Source: Sphingobacterium micropteri (GTDB taxonomy: Bacteria > Bacteroidota > Bacteroidia > Sphingobacteriales > Sphingobacteriaceae). Taken from it: a stretch of 64,000 bases of DNA. Both the position numbers and the translations under genes were made by a program. Location of the stretch: contig NZ_JACOIK010000013.1 in NCBI RefSeq assembly GCF_014692515.1, forward strand, positions 1-64,000, read 5' to 3'. Positions 42,837 to 51,862 of this stretch are shown here, piece by piece (within the stretch, counting starts at the first letter, position 1; each line of letters opens with the position of its first letter). The notes beneath the pieces are model-generated. The model saw only the letters and a list, made by a program, of their open reading frames with translations. It made no database searches and was not told where the DNA came from.

Positions 42837-43874
42837 ATGTTGCAGGACAAAATTAAGCAGTTTACAGCGGAAATAAAGGGATTTGCGCCGACGTCAGCGG
42901 TCGATGTTGAAAATTTTAGGCTAAAGTTTTTGGTTGCCAAGGGTGTCGTTAAGGCATTGTTTGAGGAATTTAAAACCGTGTCAGCAGAAGAGAAACGTAC
43001 GCTAGGCAAGGTTTTAAATGAATTTAAACAGCTTGCTGAAAATACATATAACGACGCACAAGCGCAATTTGTAGATACCGAAAAGAGCATACAACGGGAG
43101 GAGGGCGACCTTACACTGCCAGGCGAAGGCTTCCAGTTAGGATCTCGACATCCATTGTCGTTAGTGCGAAAAGAAATCGTAGAAATCTTCAAAAAACTAG
43201 GCTTTATTGTCGCTGAAGGACCAGAAATTGAAGATGACTGGCACAATTTCTCTGCGCTTAACTTTCCGCCTGAACACCCTGCACGGGATATGCAAGATAC
43301 TTTTTTCGTTGAAAAGAAAGAGGGCAATGATATTGCACTACGTACGCACACTTCTTCTGTTCAAGTCCGCTTAATGGAAATGGGGAAGCCGCCATTTCGT
43401 GCTATTATGCCGGGACGCGTGTATAGAAATGAAGCTATATCGGCGCGTGCACACTGCTTTTTTCATCAGGTAGAAGGGCTATATGTAGACGAAAACGTTT
43501 CGTTTGCAGATTTGAAACAAACCTTGTTTCATTTTGTGCAGGAATTATACGGCGAGGGTACAAAAGTACGTTTCCGTCCTTCTTATTTCCCTTTCACCGA
43601 GCCATCTGCGGAAATGGATATTTCTTGCACGATATGTAAAGGACAGGGCTGCCAGCTCTGTAAATATTCGGGATGGGTCGAAATATTAGGATGCGGTATG
43701 GTAGATCCTAACGTACTGGAGAACTGTGGTATCGACAGTAAAAAATATTCCGGTTTTGCATTTGGAATGGGGATCGAACGGATAACAAATTTGAAATACG
43801 AAATTCGGGATTTACGCTTGTTCTCCGAGAACGACGTTCGTTTCTTAGCTCAGTTCGAGACAGAGCTTGTGTAA
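42837..43874 (+). CDS. pheS: Phenylalanyl-tRNA synthetase alpha subunit
   Basis: The 345-residue protein has the N-terminal coiled coil, then HPLSLVRKEIVEIFKKLGF, the class II motif FRAIMPGRVYRNEAISARAHCFFHQVEG and CTICKGQGCQLCKYSGWVEILGCGMV. The end is GFAFGMGIERITNLKY. It forms the catalytic half of the alpha2-beta2 enzyme. The beta subunit gene is not in the window. Confidence 0.96.
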   Translation: MLQDKIKQFTAEIKGFAPTSAVDVENFRLKFLVAKGVVKALFEEFKTVSAEEKRTLGKVLNEFKQLAENTYNDAQAQFVDTEKSIQREEGDLTLPGEGFQLGSRHPLSLVRKEIVEIFKKLGFIVAEGPEIEDDWHNFSALNFPPEHPARDMQDTFFVEKKEGNDIALRTHTSSVQVRLMEMGKPPFRAIMPGRVYRNEAISARAHCFFHQVEGLYVDENVSFADLKQTLFHFVQELYGEGTKVRFRPSYFPFTEPSAEMDISCTICKGQGCQLCKYSGWVEILGCGMVDPNVLENCGIDSKKYSGFAFGMGIERITNLKYEIRDLRLFSENDVRFLAQFETELV

Positions 43875-43890
43875 CCTCCCAAAGGAATAT

Positions 43891-44472
43891 ATGGAGTCCG
43901 ACCAGGTCATATTATCAATAAAGAAGTCCGCACGTGAACTTTTTAGACGTTACGGATATAACAAAACCAGTGTAAATGAACTGGCAAAACAGGCGTGTAT
44001 AGCAAAAGCAACTTTTTACAAACATTTTGCCAGTAAAGAGCTTATTCTCCATGCTGTATTGATGGATTATATCCGCGAAAATGTAGAAGATATCCTAAAT
44101 AAAAATGTCCGGGAAAGGGACCTTTCTACTTTTTTGGCGAATACAATTCTTCGCGTAAGCCGAGTGACGTATACTGTGTGTAATGAATTTGTAGGTTGGG
44201 AGTTTATCCGGGAATCGGCCAACGCACAGGAATACTTGAAAACACTTTCGGACGACTTGGAATTTCTATTACTTAGCTCTTTTATCCAAAATGAAACCAT
44301 AGCGCTAACCGTACCGGAAGAAAGATTGACCTTTCTTATCAAATCCAGTAAGAATATTGTTTTTTCATTCGCTTTTACTGCGGTAACCGATGCCGATGTG
44401 CGTAAAAACTTCATCTCTTTTCAAAAGGAGATCTTGCCTTATTTGGTGCAGGCGACGTTATTAGAGTCATAG
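43891..44472 (+). CDS. TetR-family transcriptional regulator
   Basis: The 193-residue protein has a TetR helix-turn-helix at residues 10-55 (SARELFRRYGYNKTSVNELAKQACIAKATFYKHFASKE, quoted in part by position) and a helical ligand-binding domain without recognisable features. The ATG at 43891 gives a normal start; a TTG at 43867 would overlap pheS. It lies 16 nt after pheS and has no obvious target beside it. Confidence 0.88.
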   Translation: MESDQVILSIKKSARELFRRYGYNKTSVNELAKQACIAKATFYKHFASKELILHAVLMDYIRENVEDILNKNVRERDLSTFLANTILRVSRVTYTVCNEFVGWEFIRESANAQEYLKTLSDDLEFLLLSSFIQNETIALTVPEERLTFLIKSSKNIVFSFAFTAVTDADVRKNFISFQKEILPYLVQATLLES

Positions 44473-44622
44473 TTCTTTTCCTTTTTTTGATAAAAAAGGA
44501 GACAAAAACCGAACGAAGTGAGCTCATGGATACCAAAATAAGCACAAATCCATAAATCAAGGTTGGATATAGTTTTGCGGCCGTTTTAACCCACATTCCG
44601 TGTGCGTCTACTCTTTGTTAAT

Positions 44623-44734
44623 TAAAGAAGAATTAACACGTTATACAATTGTACTATCCCCCATTAACACGAAAGGTCGCCTCAAAAATTTTGAAATTTG
44701 TAGACACTCATCCTAAGTAATACCCCATTCTTTC
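44623..44734 (-). repeat. Dispersed repeat, copy B (inverted)
   Basis: The reverse complement aligns without gaps to copy A at 35851-35962, the core being 44623-44680. It lies in a 340-nt gene-free stretch (44473-44812). Flanking it are TTTTCCTTTTTTTGATAAAAAAGGA (44481-44505, described by position) and TTCTTTTCACGGGGAAAAGAA near 44761, each a short hairpin. No protein is seen in the rest of the gap. Confidence 0.75.
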
Positions 44735-44796
44735 AAAATTTTTCAGCGATGAGGTTTTGGTTCTTTTCACGGGGAAAAGAACACCAAAAAAATCCG

Positions 44797-44804
44797 TACT
44801 TTTG
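44797..44804 (+). promoter_or_regulatory. Probable -7 element of rlmD
   Basis: TACTTTTG fits TAnnTTTG and lies 8 nt before the rlmD start codon; no convincing -33 element is visible. Confidence 0.35.
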
Positions 44805-44812
44805 CACCCATT

Positions 44813-46228
44813 ATGGGTAGACGAATTCCACAGGACAAGCGGTTTTTATCCGATGTTCAAATTATTGATATAGCGGAAGAGGGCAAAGGCGTTGCCAAGC
44901 ACGATGAATTAGTGCTGTTCATTGAGCAGGCTGTGCCTGGTGATGTTGCCGATGTAGAGCTGTTTCGCAAGAAGAAAAATTTTGCGGAGGGACGTTTGGT
45001 GGCATTGAAGAAGTCTTCGAAGTACCGGATAGACCCTTTTTGTCCACATTTTGGCGTTTGTGGTGGGTGTAAGTGGCAACATATGGAATACCCTGCACAG
45101 TTGTTGTTTAAACAGCAATACGTGGAGAATGCACTGAAGCGTTTGGGTAAAGTGGATATTTCTCCCATGGAACCTATTCTTGCCTCGGCTGAAACGGAAT
45201 ATTATAGAAACAAGCTGGAATTTACGTTTTCCAATAAACGTTGGTTGACGTCGGTGGACGAAGAAGTTAAACCAGATGATCTAAACGCTTTGGGGTTTCA
45301 CGTGCCTGGTCGGTTTGACAAAATTTTAGATATAGATCATTGCTTTCTGCAACAAGATCCATCCAACGCCATTCGAAATGCGGTTCGCTCTTTTGCCGTA
45401 GCACAGGGGATCTCTTTTTATGATTTGCGCGCGCATGAAGGCACTTTGCGTAATTTGATCATCCGTACGTCTTCGACAGGAGAGGTAATGGTGATTGTCG
45501 TTTTTGCCTATCCGGAAGAAGGTCAGGTAGATTCGTTGATGACTTTTATCAAGGAGCAGTTTCCTGCACTTACCTCCTTACTATACATCATTAATCAGAA
45601 GCGTAACGATACGATCTTTGATCAGGATATCCATACATTTAGCGGCCGTGACTTTATATATGAAGAGATGGAAGGATTGAAGTTTAAGGTGGGCCCAAAG
45701 TCTTTCTATCAAACCAATTCTGCACAAGCCTACGAACTGTATAAGATAACACGCGACTTCGCCGGTTTAAAAGGCGATGAATTGGTATACGATTTGTATA
45801 CCGGAGCAGGAACGATTGCTAATTTTGTAGCCCGTACGGCAAGGGAAGTCGTAGGTGTCGAATATGTGCCTTCTGCTATCGAAGATGCAAAAATCAATTC
45901 ACAGATAAATGGGATTGGTAATACGAAGTTTTATGCCGGAGATATGAAAGATGTACTGACGGCAGATTTTGTACAAGAACACGGTCGGCCGGATGTGGTG
46001 ATTACCGATCCCCCACGAGCCGGAATGCATGTGGACGTGGTGAATCGTATTTTGGAGATGGAAGCGGAAAAGGTAGTGTACGTAAGTTGCAATGCGGCAA
46101 CGCAGGCACGTGATCTGGCTTTATTGCAGGAAAAATACCAGGTAGAACGTATCAAGCCAGTAGACATGTTTCCACATACGCAACACGTAGAGAATGTGGT
46201 GTTGCTAAAACTGAAAATGGAGAGTTGA
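44813..46228 (+). CDS. rlmD: 23S rRNA (uracil-C5)-methyltransferase RlmD
   Basis: The 471-residue enzyme has an N-terminal TRAM domain, the iron-sulfur ligands C77, C83 and C86 (FCPHFGVCGGCKWQH) with a fourth near DIDHCFLQQD, the SAM-binding VYDLYTGAGTIANFVA, and the catalytic cysteine in VVYVSCNAATQARDL. It methylates a specific uridine of 23S rRNA (U1939 in E. coli). A conserved unknown gene follows after 13 nt. Confidence 0.94.
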   Translation: MGRRIPQDKRFLSDVQIIDIAEEGKGVAKHDELVLFIEQAVPGDVADVELFRKKKNFAEGRLVALKKSSKYRIDPFCPHFGVCGGCKWQHMEYPAQLLFKQQYVENALKRLGKVDISPMEPILASAETEYYRNKLEFTFSNKRWLTSVDEEVKPDDLNALGFHVPGRFDKILDIDHCFLQQDPSNAIRNAVRSFAVAQGISFYDLRAHEGTLRNLIIRTSSTGEVMVIVVFAYPEEGQVDSLMTFIKEQFPALTSLLYIINQKRNDTIFDQDIHTFSGRDFIYEEMEGLKFKVGPKSFYQTNSAQAYELYKITRDFAGLKGDELVYDLYTGAGTIANFVARTAREVVGVEYVPSAIEDAKINSQINGIGNTKFYAGDMKDVLTADFVQEHGRPDVVITDPPRAGMHVDVVNRILEMEAEKVVYVSCNAATQARDLALLQEKYQVERIKPVDMFPHTQHVENVVLLKLKMES

Positions 46229-46241
46229 TAACGACAAAAAT

Positions 46242-46634
46242 ATGGACATTGAAGATTTAATGGGAAGAATGGGATCTGCGGAAGATCCGGTCGCAAATAG
46301 CCCCCTCAAAAGCTTGAAAGTTGATCTGGATTTTTATAGTGATTCCATAAAAGAAGTAGCTACGGAGATGATAGCAGAAGGGTATACATTATATCCAATT
46401 TTTATAGCGCATCAACATGAGGTCAGTATTGGGGAGCTACTGCTAAATAAAGATGAATTGAACACGCAATGGACGATTAACGTAAGCTCGTTTGAGGAGT
46501 TTGTAGATCGTGGACTTATCAAAGAAGACCGTAAAGATTATTTTATCAAGCATTTCAAAAATACCCATGAATATATGTGCCTCTTTGTTATTGTACCAGA
46601 AGGCGCAAACTTTGTTTTCTATCCATATAACTAG
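46242..46634 (+). CDS. Conserved hypothetical protein
   Basis: The 130-residue soluble protein has no signal peptide or membrane segment. It starts MDIEDLMGRMGSAEDP and shows acidic helices followed by a beta-rich end (YMCLFVIVPEGANFVFYPYN). I do not recognise a domain. It lies 13 nt after rlmD and is probably co-transcribed with it. Confidence 0.7.
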   Translation: MDIEDLMGRMGSAEDPVANSPLKSLKVDLDFYSDSIKEVATEMIAEGYTLYPIFIAHQHEVSIGELLLNKDELNTQWTINVSSFEEFVDRGLIKEDRKDYFIKHFKNTHEYMCLFVIVPEGANFVFYPYN

Positions 46635-46697
46635 TTTTTAGTTCGATTTAAAACTTTTTAACATTGGCTAGTCTAAACATTTACTAAATTTATATGA

Positions 46698-47465
46698 ATG
46701 TACAGACATTGTAAATATATATGCATACTCGTGAGTTTACTTGTTTTCCTGCTTAGCGGAGTAACAAGTACGTACGCACAGCAAACGGCTAGTGGTGTGT
46801 CGGGTATTGTGGTGGAAAAAGGCGGTAGTGTGCGTCTCTCTGATGTAAATGTAACGAACTTACGCACAAAAAAACGTACGCAAACAAATACGTTTGGTGT
46901 GTTTATTATAGAAGCATCTGTGGGAGATAGCCTTTCTTTGACAAAAACAGGCTATGGGCCGGTGAAGACGATTTTACAAACCACGGAAGATATCCTTATG
47001 GAAATGCAGGCAGGCTTAACCATCGAGACCGTTGTCGTGAGCCGAATGAGCAAGGAGGCAGAGATGCGGGACATGTTGGATGACTATCGTAAGAAAGGCG
47101 TCTACAACGGTGGTAAGAATACCGTTGGCACTTATTTAGGGAGTCCGGCCACGGCATTATATAATTTGTTTGGACGTGATGCAAAAAATGCCAAGCGGTT
47201 TGCAAACTTAATGGATAGGGAACTGGAAGAAAGCCAGGTGGACCGCGTTTTTAACAAAACTTCGGTAAGCTCTGTGATTGATTTGGAAGGGGACGAACTT
47301 CAGTCGTTTTTAGATATGTACCGGCCTTCCTATAGCATGGTTAAAAATTGGGGACAGTATGACTTCATGCATTATGTGAAGCGATCTTTTGAAGCTTGGG
47401 ATAGAAATGGACGTCCGCGTTCGGAGCGTTTGCCGAAACTAGACATTCCTCCACAAGAACGATAA
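46698..47465 (+). CDS. Exported protein with carboxypeptidase-regulatory-like domain
   Basis: The 255-residue protein has a signal peptide (ICILVSLLVFLLSGVTSTYAQ) and a beta-sandwich like the N-domain of SusC proteins (GIVVEKGGSVRLSDVNVTNLRTKKRTQTNTFGVF by pattern, about residues 35-110). A helical C-terminal part follows with no recognised domain. It is not attached to a barrel. It is probably a periplasmic or outer-membrane-associated protein of unknown function. Confidence 0.7.
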   Translation: MYRHCKYICILVSLLVFLLSGVTSTYAQQTASGVSGIVVEKGGSVRLSDVNVTNLRTKKRTQTNTFGVFIIEASVGDSLSLTKTGYGPVKTILQTTEDILMEMQAGLTIETVVVSRMSKEAEMRDMLDDYRKKGVYNGGKNTVGTYLGSPATALYNLFGRDAKNAKRFANLMDRELEESQVDRVFNKTSVSSVIDLEGDELQSFLDMYRPSYSMVKNWGQYDFMHYVKRSFEAWDRNGRPRSERLPKLDIPPQER

Positions 47466-47569
47466 TTCTTTTCAATTTCATTTAGTTTATATGGGGATTG
47501 CCGTATTTTGGCATTTACTTTGTTTATCTTACATGTAATTAGGTAAACATAGAAAATAGTTAATTATGA

Positions 47570-47651
47570 AATGTCCATGATTATTAAACACAAACACCGA
47601 TGAATATAGCCGAGCGACGAGAACGGGCTCATCGAAGATAATCTGGACATT
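47570..47651 (+). ncRNA. Candidate structured leader or small RNA
   Basis: AATGTCCA (47570-47577) pairs with TGGACATT (47644-47651). Inside lies a second stem made of CGATG/CATCG and GCC/GGC around 47598-47634. This is a nested fold of about 82 nt, 32 nt before the OmpA-like lipoprotein gene. It could be a leader element of that mRNA or an independent RNA. Judged by eye only. Confidence 0.3.
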
Positions 47652-47683
47652 CCATATGACCATTGAAAATTAAATTATTACAT

Positions 47684-48373
47684 ATGAAACTCAATAGAAA
47701 AATAGCTGTATATGGCTTGTCAGTAGCCACGTCAGCGATGTTGTTTGCTAGTTGTGCTGCTATACAAAATACCAGTAACACAACAAAAGGCGCTGCTATC
47801 GGAACAGCTGCAGGAGCTGGTCTAGGTGCTTTGATCGGGGGTAAGGCAGGTAATACGGCCGTTGGAGCTATTGCAGGTGCTGCCATTGGTGGTGTAGCAG
47901 GTGGCCTGATTGGTAAAAAGATGGATAGGCAGGCGAAGGAAATAGAGAATACGGTAGCCGGTGCAGAAGTTATCAAAGCCGATGAAGGTATTATTGTGAA
48001 ATTCGACGAAGGTATCTTGTTTGATTTCAATAGCTCGACTTTAAAGTCTGCGGCAAAAACCAACATTTCCAAACTGGTGGAGACGTTAAACAAAGAGCCG
48101 GGAACGAATATTTTAGTTATCGGACATACGGATAATGTCGGAACGTTAGCCGCAAATCAAAAAGTTTCCGAATCTCGCGCGGCATCCGTAAGATCATATG
48201 CGGTTTCACAAGGTCTGAGCGGTTCGCGTATAAAGACAGAAGGTAAAAACTATTCGGAACCAATTGCCTCCAATGATACAAATGAAGGGCGTGCAGAAAA
48301 TCGCCGTGTGGAAATTGTTATTGTGGCTGGTGACGACATGATTAAAGAAGCACAAGCTGAAGCTGGAAATTAA
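47684..48373 (+). CDS. OmpA-family lipoprotein with glycine-zipper region
   Basis: From the ATG at 47684 the protein has 229 residues, with a lipobox (MLFASCAAIQ) and a glycine-zipper membrane-inserting stretch (GAAIGTAAGAGLGALIGG and similar, about residues 37-90). The C-terminal OmpA-like peptidoglycan-binding domain shows VIGHTDNVGTLAANQKVSESRAAS by pattern, and ENRRVEIVI. It links the outer membrane to the cell wall. The YiaD-like layout is common in Bacteroidota. Confidence 0.92.
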   Translation: MKLNRKIAVYGLSVATSAMLFASCAAIQNTSNTTKGAAIGTAAGAGLGALIGGKAGNTAVGAIAGAAIGGVAGGLIGKKMDRQAKEIENTVAGAEVIKADEGIIVKFDEGILFDFNSSTLKSAAKTNISKLVETLNKEPGTNILVIGHTDNVGTLAANQKVSESRAASVRSYAVSQGLSGSRIKTEGKNYSEPIASNDTNEGRAENRRVEIVIVAGDDMIKEAQAEAGN

Positions 48374-48403
48374 GCTTTAGTTTTTTAGTGTACGTACGAT
48401 GAG

Positions 48404-48435
48404 AAAGCGCTATTCTATCAGGATAGCGCTTTTTT
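48404..48435 (+). terminator. Terminator after the OmpA-like lipoprotein
   Basis: AAAGCGCTAT and ATAGCGCTTT form a 10-bp stem followed by a T run. Confidence 0.9.
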
Positions 48436-48531
48436 GCGTCTTTACCCTTTCGTCCTCTTGGTGATTCCGCGTAATCAGGAAGGTTTTTTTATAAGCGCTG
48501 CCAAACTGTCATCAATCTAAGTTTTTATTCG

Positions 48532-48539
48532 TAACTTTG
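48532..48539 (+). promoter_or_regulatory. Probable -7 element of miaB
   Basis: TAACTTTG lies 19 nt before the miaB start codon; the -33 side is not clear. Confidence 0.4.
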
Positions 48540-48558
48540 TAGTCTTTTAGTTGATGCT

Positions 48559-49992
48559 ATGATCGAATTACAACACACAACAAAAACACACGACGAGTCC
48601 CGTCAGGGTGAGGCTTTGGATATGCTCCCTACCGGGAAATCTACAGGAAGAAAGCTGTATATCGAAAGTTATGGCTGTCAGATGAATTTCTCTGATAGCG
48701 AGATTGTTGCTTCTATTTTACTGGATAATGGTTTTGAGACGACTAGAGATTATAAGGAAGCTGATGTTGTATTTATAAATACTTGCTCTATCCGGGAGAA
48801 TGCAGAACAGCGTGTGCGGAATAGACTAAAAGAATTTGAATCCGCTAAAGCAAAAAATCCAGGTATGGTGGTCGGCGTTTTAGGCTGTATGGCCGAGCGA
48901 CTGAAATCAAAATTCCTCGAAGAGGAAAAATTGGTGGATGTTGTCGTCGGACCGGATGCATACCGTGATTTGCCAAACCTGATTGGTAAGGTCGACGATG
49001 GAAGCAAGGCGGTTAATGTATTGCTATCCAGAGAAGAAACCTATGCGGATATCAGTCCGGTGCGCTTAAACTCCAATGGTATTTCGGCGTTTATCTCCAT
49101 TATGCGTGGATGTGACAATATGTGTTCCTTTTGTGTAGTCCCTTTTACACGAGGCCGTGAAAGAAGCCGTGACTGTTATTCTGTTCTGAAAGAAGCACAG
49201 GATTTGTTTAATGCCGGTTATCGGGAAGTGACTTTGTTGGGACAGAATGTCGATTCGTATAAATATACGAAACCAGTAATAGAAGGACAAACACCGGAAC
49301 CTGCTGTAAACTTTGCACAGCTCTTGGCGATGGTGGCAGAAGTAAGTCCCGAACTTCGTGTACGCTTCTCTACTTCGCATCCGAAAGATATCACGGATGA
49401 GGTCTTGCATACGATGGCACGCTACGAAAACATTTGTAAATATATACACTTACCGGTGCAATCAGGAAGCTCGCGGGTATTGGAATTGATGAACCGTACG
49501 TATGACCGTGAGTGGTATATGGATAGGGTTAATGCGATCCGTCGTATTATTCCGTCATGTGGTATATCGACCGATGTGATTACAGGATTCTGTACAGAAA
49601 CAGAAGACGAACATCAAGAAACGCTTTCTATGATGGATTATGTAAAATACGATTTTGCCTATATGTTTGCTTATTCCGAGCGCCCGGGGACACTGGCCGC
49701 CAAACGTTATGAAGATGACGTACCGGAGGAAGTGAAGAAAAGACGATTGACCGAAGTGGTTAATAAGCAACAGGAACATAGTCTTTATCGCTTGCAAAAT
49801 TTTGTGGGCAACGTGCAGAAAGTACTCATTGAAGGATTTTCAAAACGTTCGGATCAGGATTATTGCGGCCGGAATGACCAAAATACGATGGTTGTTTTCC
49901 CGGTTGATGAGCGCTTTAAACCAGGGCAATATGTCCATGTGTTGGCTGAACGTTGTACGTCAGCAACGTTAATCGGCAGAATTGTTGATTAA
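48559..49992 (+). CDS. miaB: tRNA-2-methylthio-N6-dimethylallyladenosine synthase MiaB
   Basis: MiaB adds the methylthio group to i6A37 of tRNA using radical SAM chemistry. The 477-residue protein has the N-terminal cluster cysteines ([31 protein letters not shown]), the radical SAM motif [11 protein letters not shown] and a C-terminal TRAM domain ([16 protein letters not shown]). It uses two iron-sulfur clusters. Confidence 0.96.
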   Translation: MIELQHTTKTHDESRQGEALDMLPTGKSTGRKLYIESYGCQMNFSDSEIVASILLDNGFETTRDYKEADVVFINTCSIRENAEQRVRNRLKEFESAKAKNPGMVVGVLGCMAERLKSKFLEEEKLVDVVVGPDAYRDLPNLIGKVDDGSKAVNVLLSREETYADISPVRLNSNGISAFISIMRGCDNMCSFCVVPFTRGRERSRDCYSVLKEAQDLFNAGYREVTLLGQNVDSYKYTKPVIEGQTPEPAVNFAQLLAMVAEVSPELRVRFSTSHPKDITDEVLHTMARYENICKYIHLPVQSGSSRVLELMNRTYDREWYMDRVNAIRRIIPSCGISTDVITGFCTETEDEHQETLSMMDYVKYDFAYMFAYSERPGTLAAKRYEDDVPEEVKKRRLTEVVNKQQEHSLYRLQNFVGNVQKVLIEGFSKRSDQDYCGRNDQNTMVVFPVDERFKPGQYVHVLAERCTSATLIGRIVD

Positions 49993-50066
49993 GAATATAA
50001 ATACATTACGGATTACAAACCGAGCTAGCAAGCTCCTCGAAGGTGATCACGATTCACAAAGAAAAA

Positions 50067-51326
50067 ATGGATATTCAAGATATTAAAAATAGGTTTGGAA
50101 TCATTGGTAATTCACCATTGTTAAATCGAGCAATTGATGTTGCCTGGCAGGTGGCACCAACGGATATATCGGTATTGATACAAGGTGAAAGTGGGGCGGG
50201 TAAAGAGGTTTTTTCACATATCATCCACCAATTAAGTGCCAGAAAGCACGGGCCTTTTATCGCTGTAAATTGTGGCGCAATTCCCGAAGGAACAATAGAC
50301 TCTGAACTGTTTGGCCATGAAAAGGGATCATTTACAGGCGCGCACGAGGCGCGAAAGGGATATTTTGAGGTCGTAGATAGCGGAACTATTTTTTTGGATG
50401 AAGTAGGGGAGCTTCCTTTGGGTACCCAAGCTAGATTATTGCGGGTTTTAGAGACGGGCGAATATATTCGTGTGGGGTCATCGAAAGTGCAAAAAACAAA
50501 TGTACGGGTAGTAGCGGCAACGAATGTTGATGTGTACGAAGCCGTAAAAAAAGGTAAATTTAGAGAAGATTTGTACTATCGTTTGAATACGGTTCCGCTA
50601 CGGATTCCTGCTTTGCGGGAACGTAAAGAAGATATCAATCTGCTCTTTAGAAAATTTATTGTTGATTTTTCTGATAAATACCGATCTCCGGGCGTGCAAT
50701 TGACACCAGATGCGCAGGAAACCCTGATGAATTATAGCTGGCCAGGAAATGTGCGGCAGCTAAAGAATATTGCGGAACAAATTGCGGTTTTGGAAAAGGA
50801 ACGTTTAGTAGATTCTGCTATATTGTCTAAATATTTACCTATAGAACAACCTGTATCATCGTTGCCCGTCTTTGTAAAAGATGGGGGGAAAGAAGATTTT
50901 TCGGAACGGGATTTACTATATAAAGTACTTTTTGACATGAAAAAGGATATGGTGGATTTGAAGAAATTAGTAGTCGAACTTCTTAAAGAAGGGGTAACCC
51001 CGGGGACTTATGAGCAACATTCACCCTATATCAATCAGTTATATAACGAAGTCAAGCCTGCTGGAGGCTATTTAGGCGAGGAAGGCGCACATCCCACACT
51101 AACCATTCATAATCCGAATCAAGGCATAAAAGGCAATGATTATATGTCGTATGACGCACAAGACGCCGAGGAGGTAGAAGAGTCTCTTTCTTTGGTTGAA
51201 AAAGAATCAGATCTGATCAAAAAGGCGTTGAAGAAGCATAAAGGCAAGCGTAAGGCGGCTGCTCGTGAATTGGGTATTTCCGAACGCACATTGTATAGGA
51301 AAATCAAGGATTTAAATTTGGATTGA
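50067..51326 (+). CDS. Sigma-54-dependent Fis-family regulator
   Basis: The protein of about 419 residues has a central AAA+ domain (Walker A GESGAGKEVF, the sigma-54 contact loop GSFTGA in place of GAFTGA, Walker B TIFLDEVGELPL, FREDLYYRLNTVPLRIPALRERKEDI by pattern). It ends in a Fis-type helix-turn-helix (KAAARELGISERTLYRKI). It lacks an N-terminal receiver or sensor domain, so its activity must be set otherwise. The ATG at 50067 is preferred over a GTG at 50043. Its stop overlaps the lptE start, linking it to outer-membrane assembly. Confidence 0.92.
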   Translation: MDIQDIKNRFGIIGNSPLLNRAIDVAWQVAPTDISVLIQGESGAGKEVFSHIIHQLSARKHGPFIAVNCGAIPEGTIDSELFGHEKGSFTGAHEARKGYFEVVDSGTIFLDEVGELPLGTQARLLRVLETGEYIRVGSSKVQKTNVRVVAATNVDVYEAVKKGKFREDLYYRLNTVPLRIPALRERKEDINLLFRKFIVDFSDKYRSPGVQLTPDAQETLMNYSWPGNVRQLKNIAEQIAVLEKERLVDSAILSKYLPIEQPVSSLPVFVKDGGKEDFSERDLLYKVLFDMKKDMVDLKKLVVELLKEGVTPGTYEQHSPYINQLYNEVKPAGGYLGEEGAHPTLTIHNPNQGIKGNDYMSYDAQDAEEVEESLSLVEKESDLIKKALKKHKGKRKAAARELGISERTLYRKIKDLNLD

Positions 51327-51856
51327 TGAATACCATGAAACAACCGAATGTATTTATATTTCCTTTACTAGTAATTGTGGTGTGTTTCTTATTTAATGGC
51401 TGTGGTGTAAAATACGGTTTTACGGGAGGTTCTATTCCACAGAATATGAAAACAGTTCATGTAGCGTATTTCGAAAATATAGCGCCGATGGTTTACCAAA
51501 CGCTCGGTCAGAACTTTACGGAAGGCTTAAAGGAGCGTATTCGGAACCAATCGAGACTGAGTCAAGTCAACGGTGAAGCAGATGCGATGTTTGAAGGCGT
51601 TATCACCGGTTATGATATTGCACCGGCAGCTGTAGAAGCCAATACAGACCGCGCAGCTTTGAATCGGCTGACAATTACGGTCAAGGTAAAATACACCAAC
51701 CGTTTAGATGACACGGGCGAAAGCAATTTTGAACAATCCTTTTCACAATTTAGAGAGTTCCCCGGTTTAATACAGGGACAGGAAGAAAACCTGACAAGGG
51801 AAATTATCAATTTGTTGACAGAAGATATTTACAATAGAGCATTTGCTAACTGGTAA
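51326..51856 (+). CDS. lptE: LPS-assembly lipoprotein LptE
   Basis: The 176-residue protein has a lipoprotein signal (FLFNGCGVKYGFTGGSIP) and the family body (VAYFENIAPMVYQTLGQNFTEGLKERI by pattern, then ADAMFEGVITGYDI). It forms the outer-membrane LptDE complex that inserts lipopolysaccharide. The ATG overlaps the stop of the sigma-54 regulator, so the two are translationally coupled, as is common in this phylum. Confidence 0.9.
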   Translation: MNTMKQPNVFIFPLLVIVVCFLFNGCGVKYGFTGGSIPQNMKTVHVAYFENIAPMVYQTLGQNFTEGLKERIRNQSRLSQVNGEADAMFEGVITGYDIAPAAVEANTDRAALNRLTITVKVKYTNRLDDTGESNFEQSFSQFREFPGLIQGQEENLTREIINLLTEDIYNRAFANW

Positions 51857-51862
51857 TATAGT

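Noticed and set aside
47597-47640. Thirteen-codon ORF before the OmpA-like lipoprotein
   Set aside because: It is very short, has no conserved partner in the window, and overlaps a stable RNA fold, so coding is not supported.
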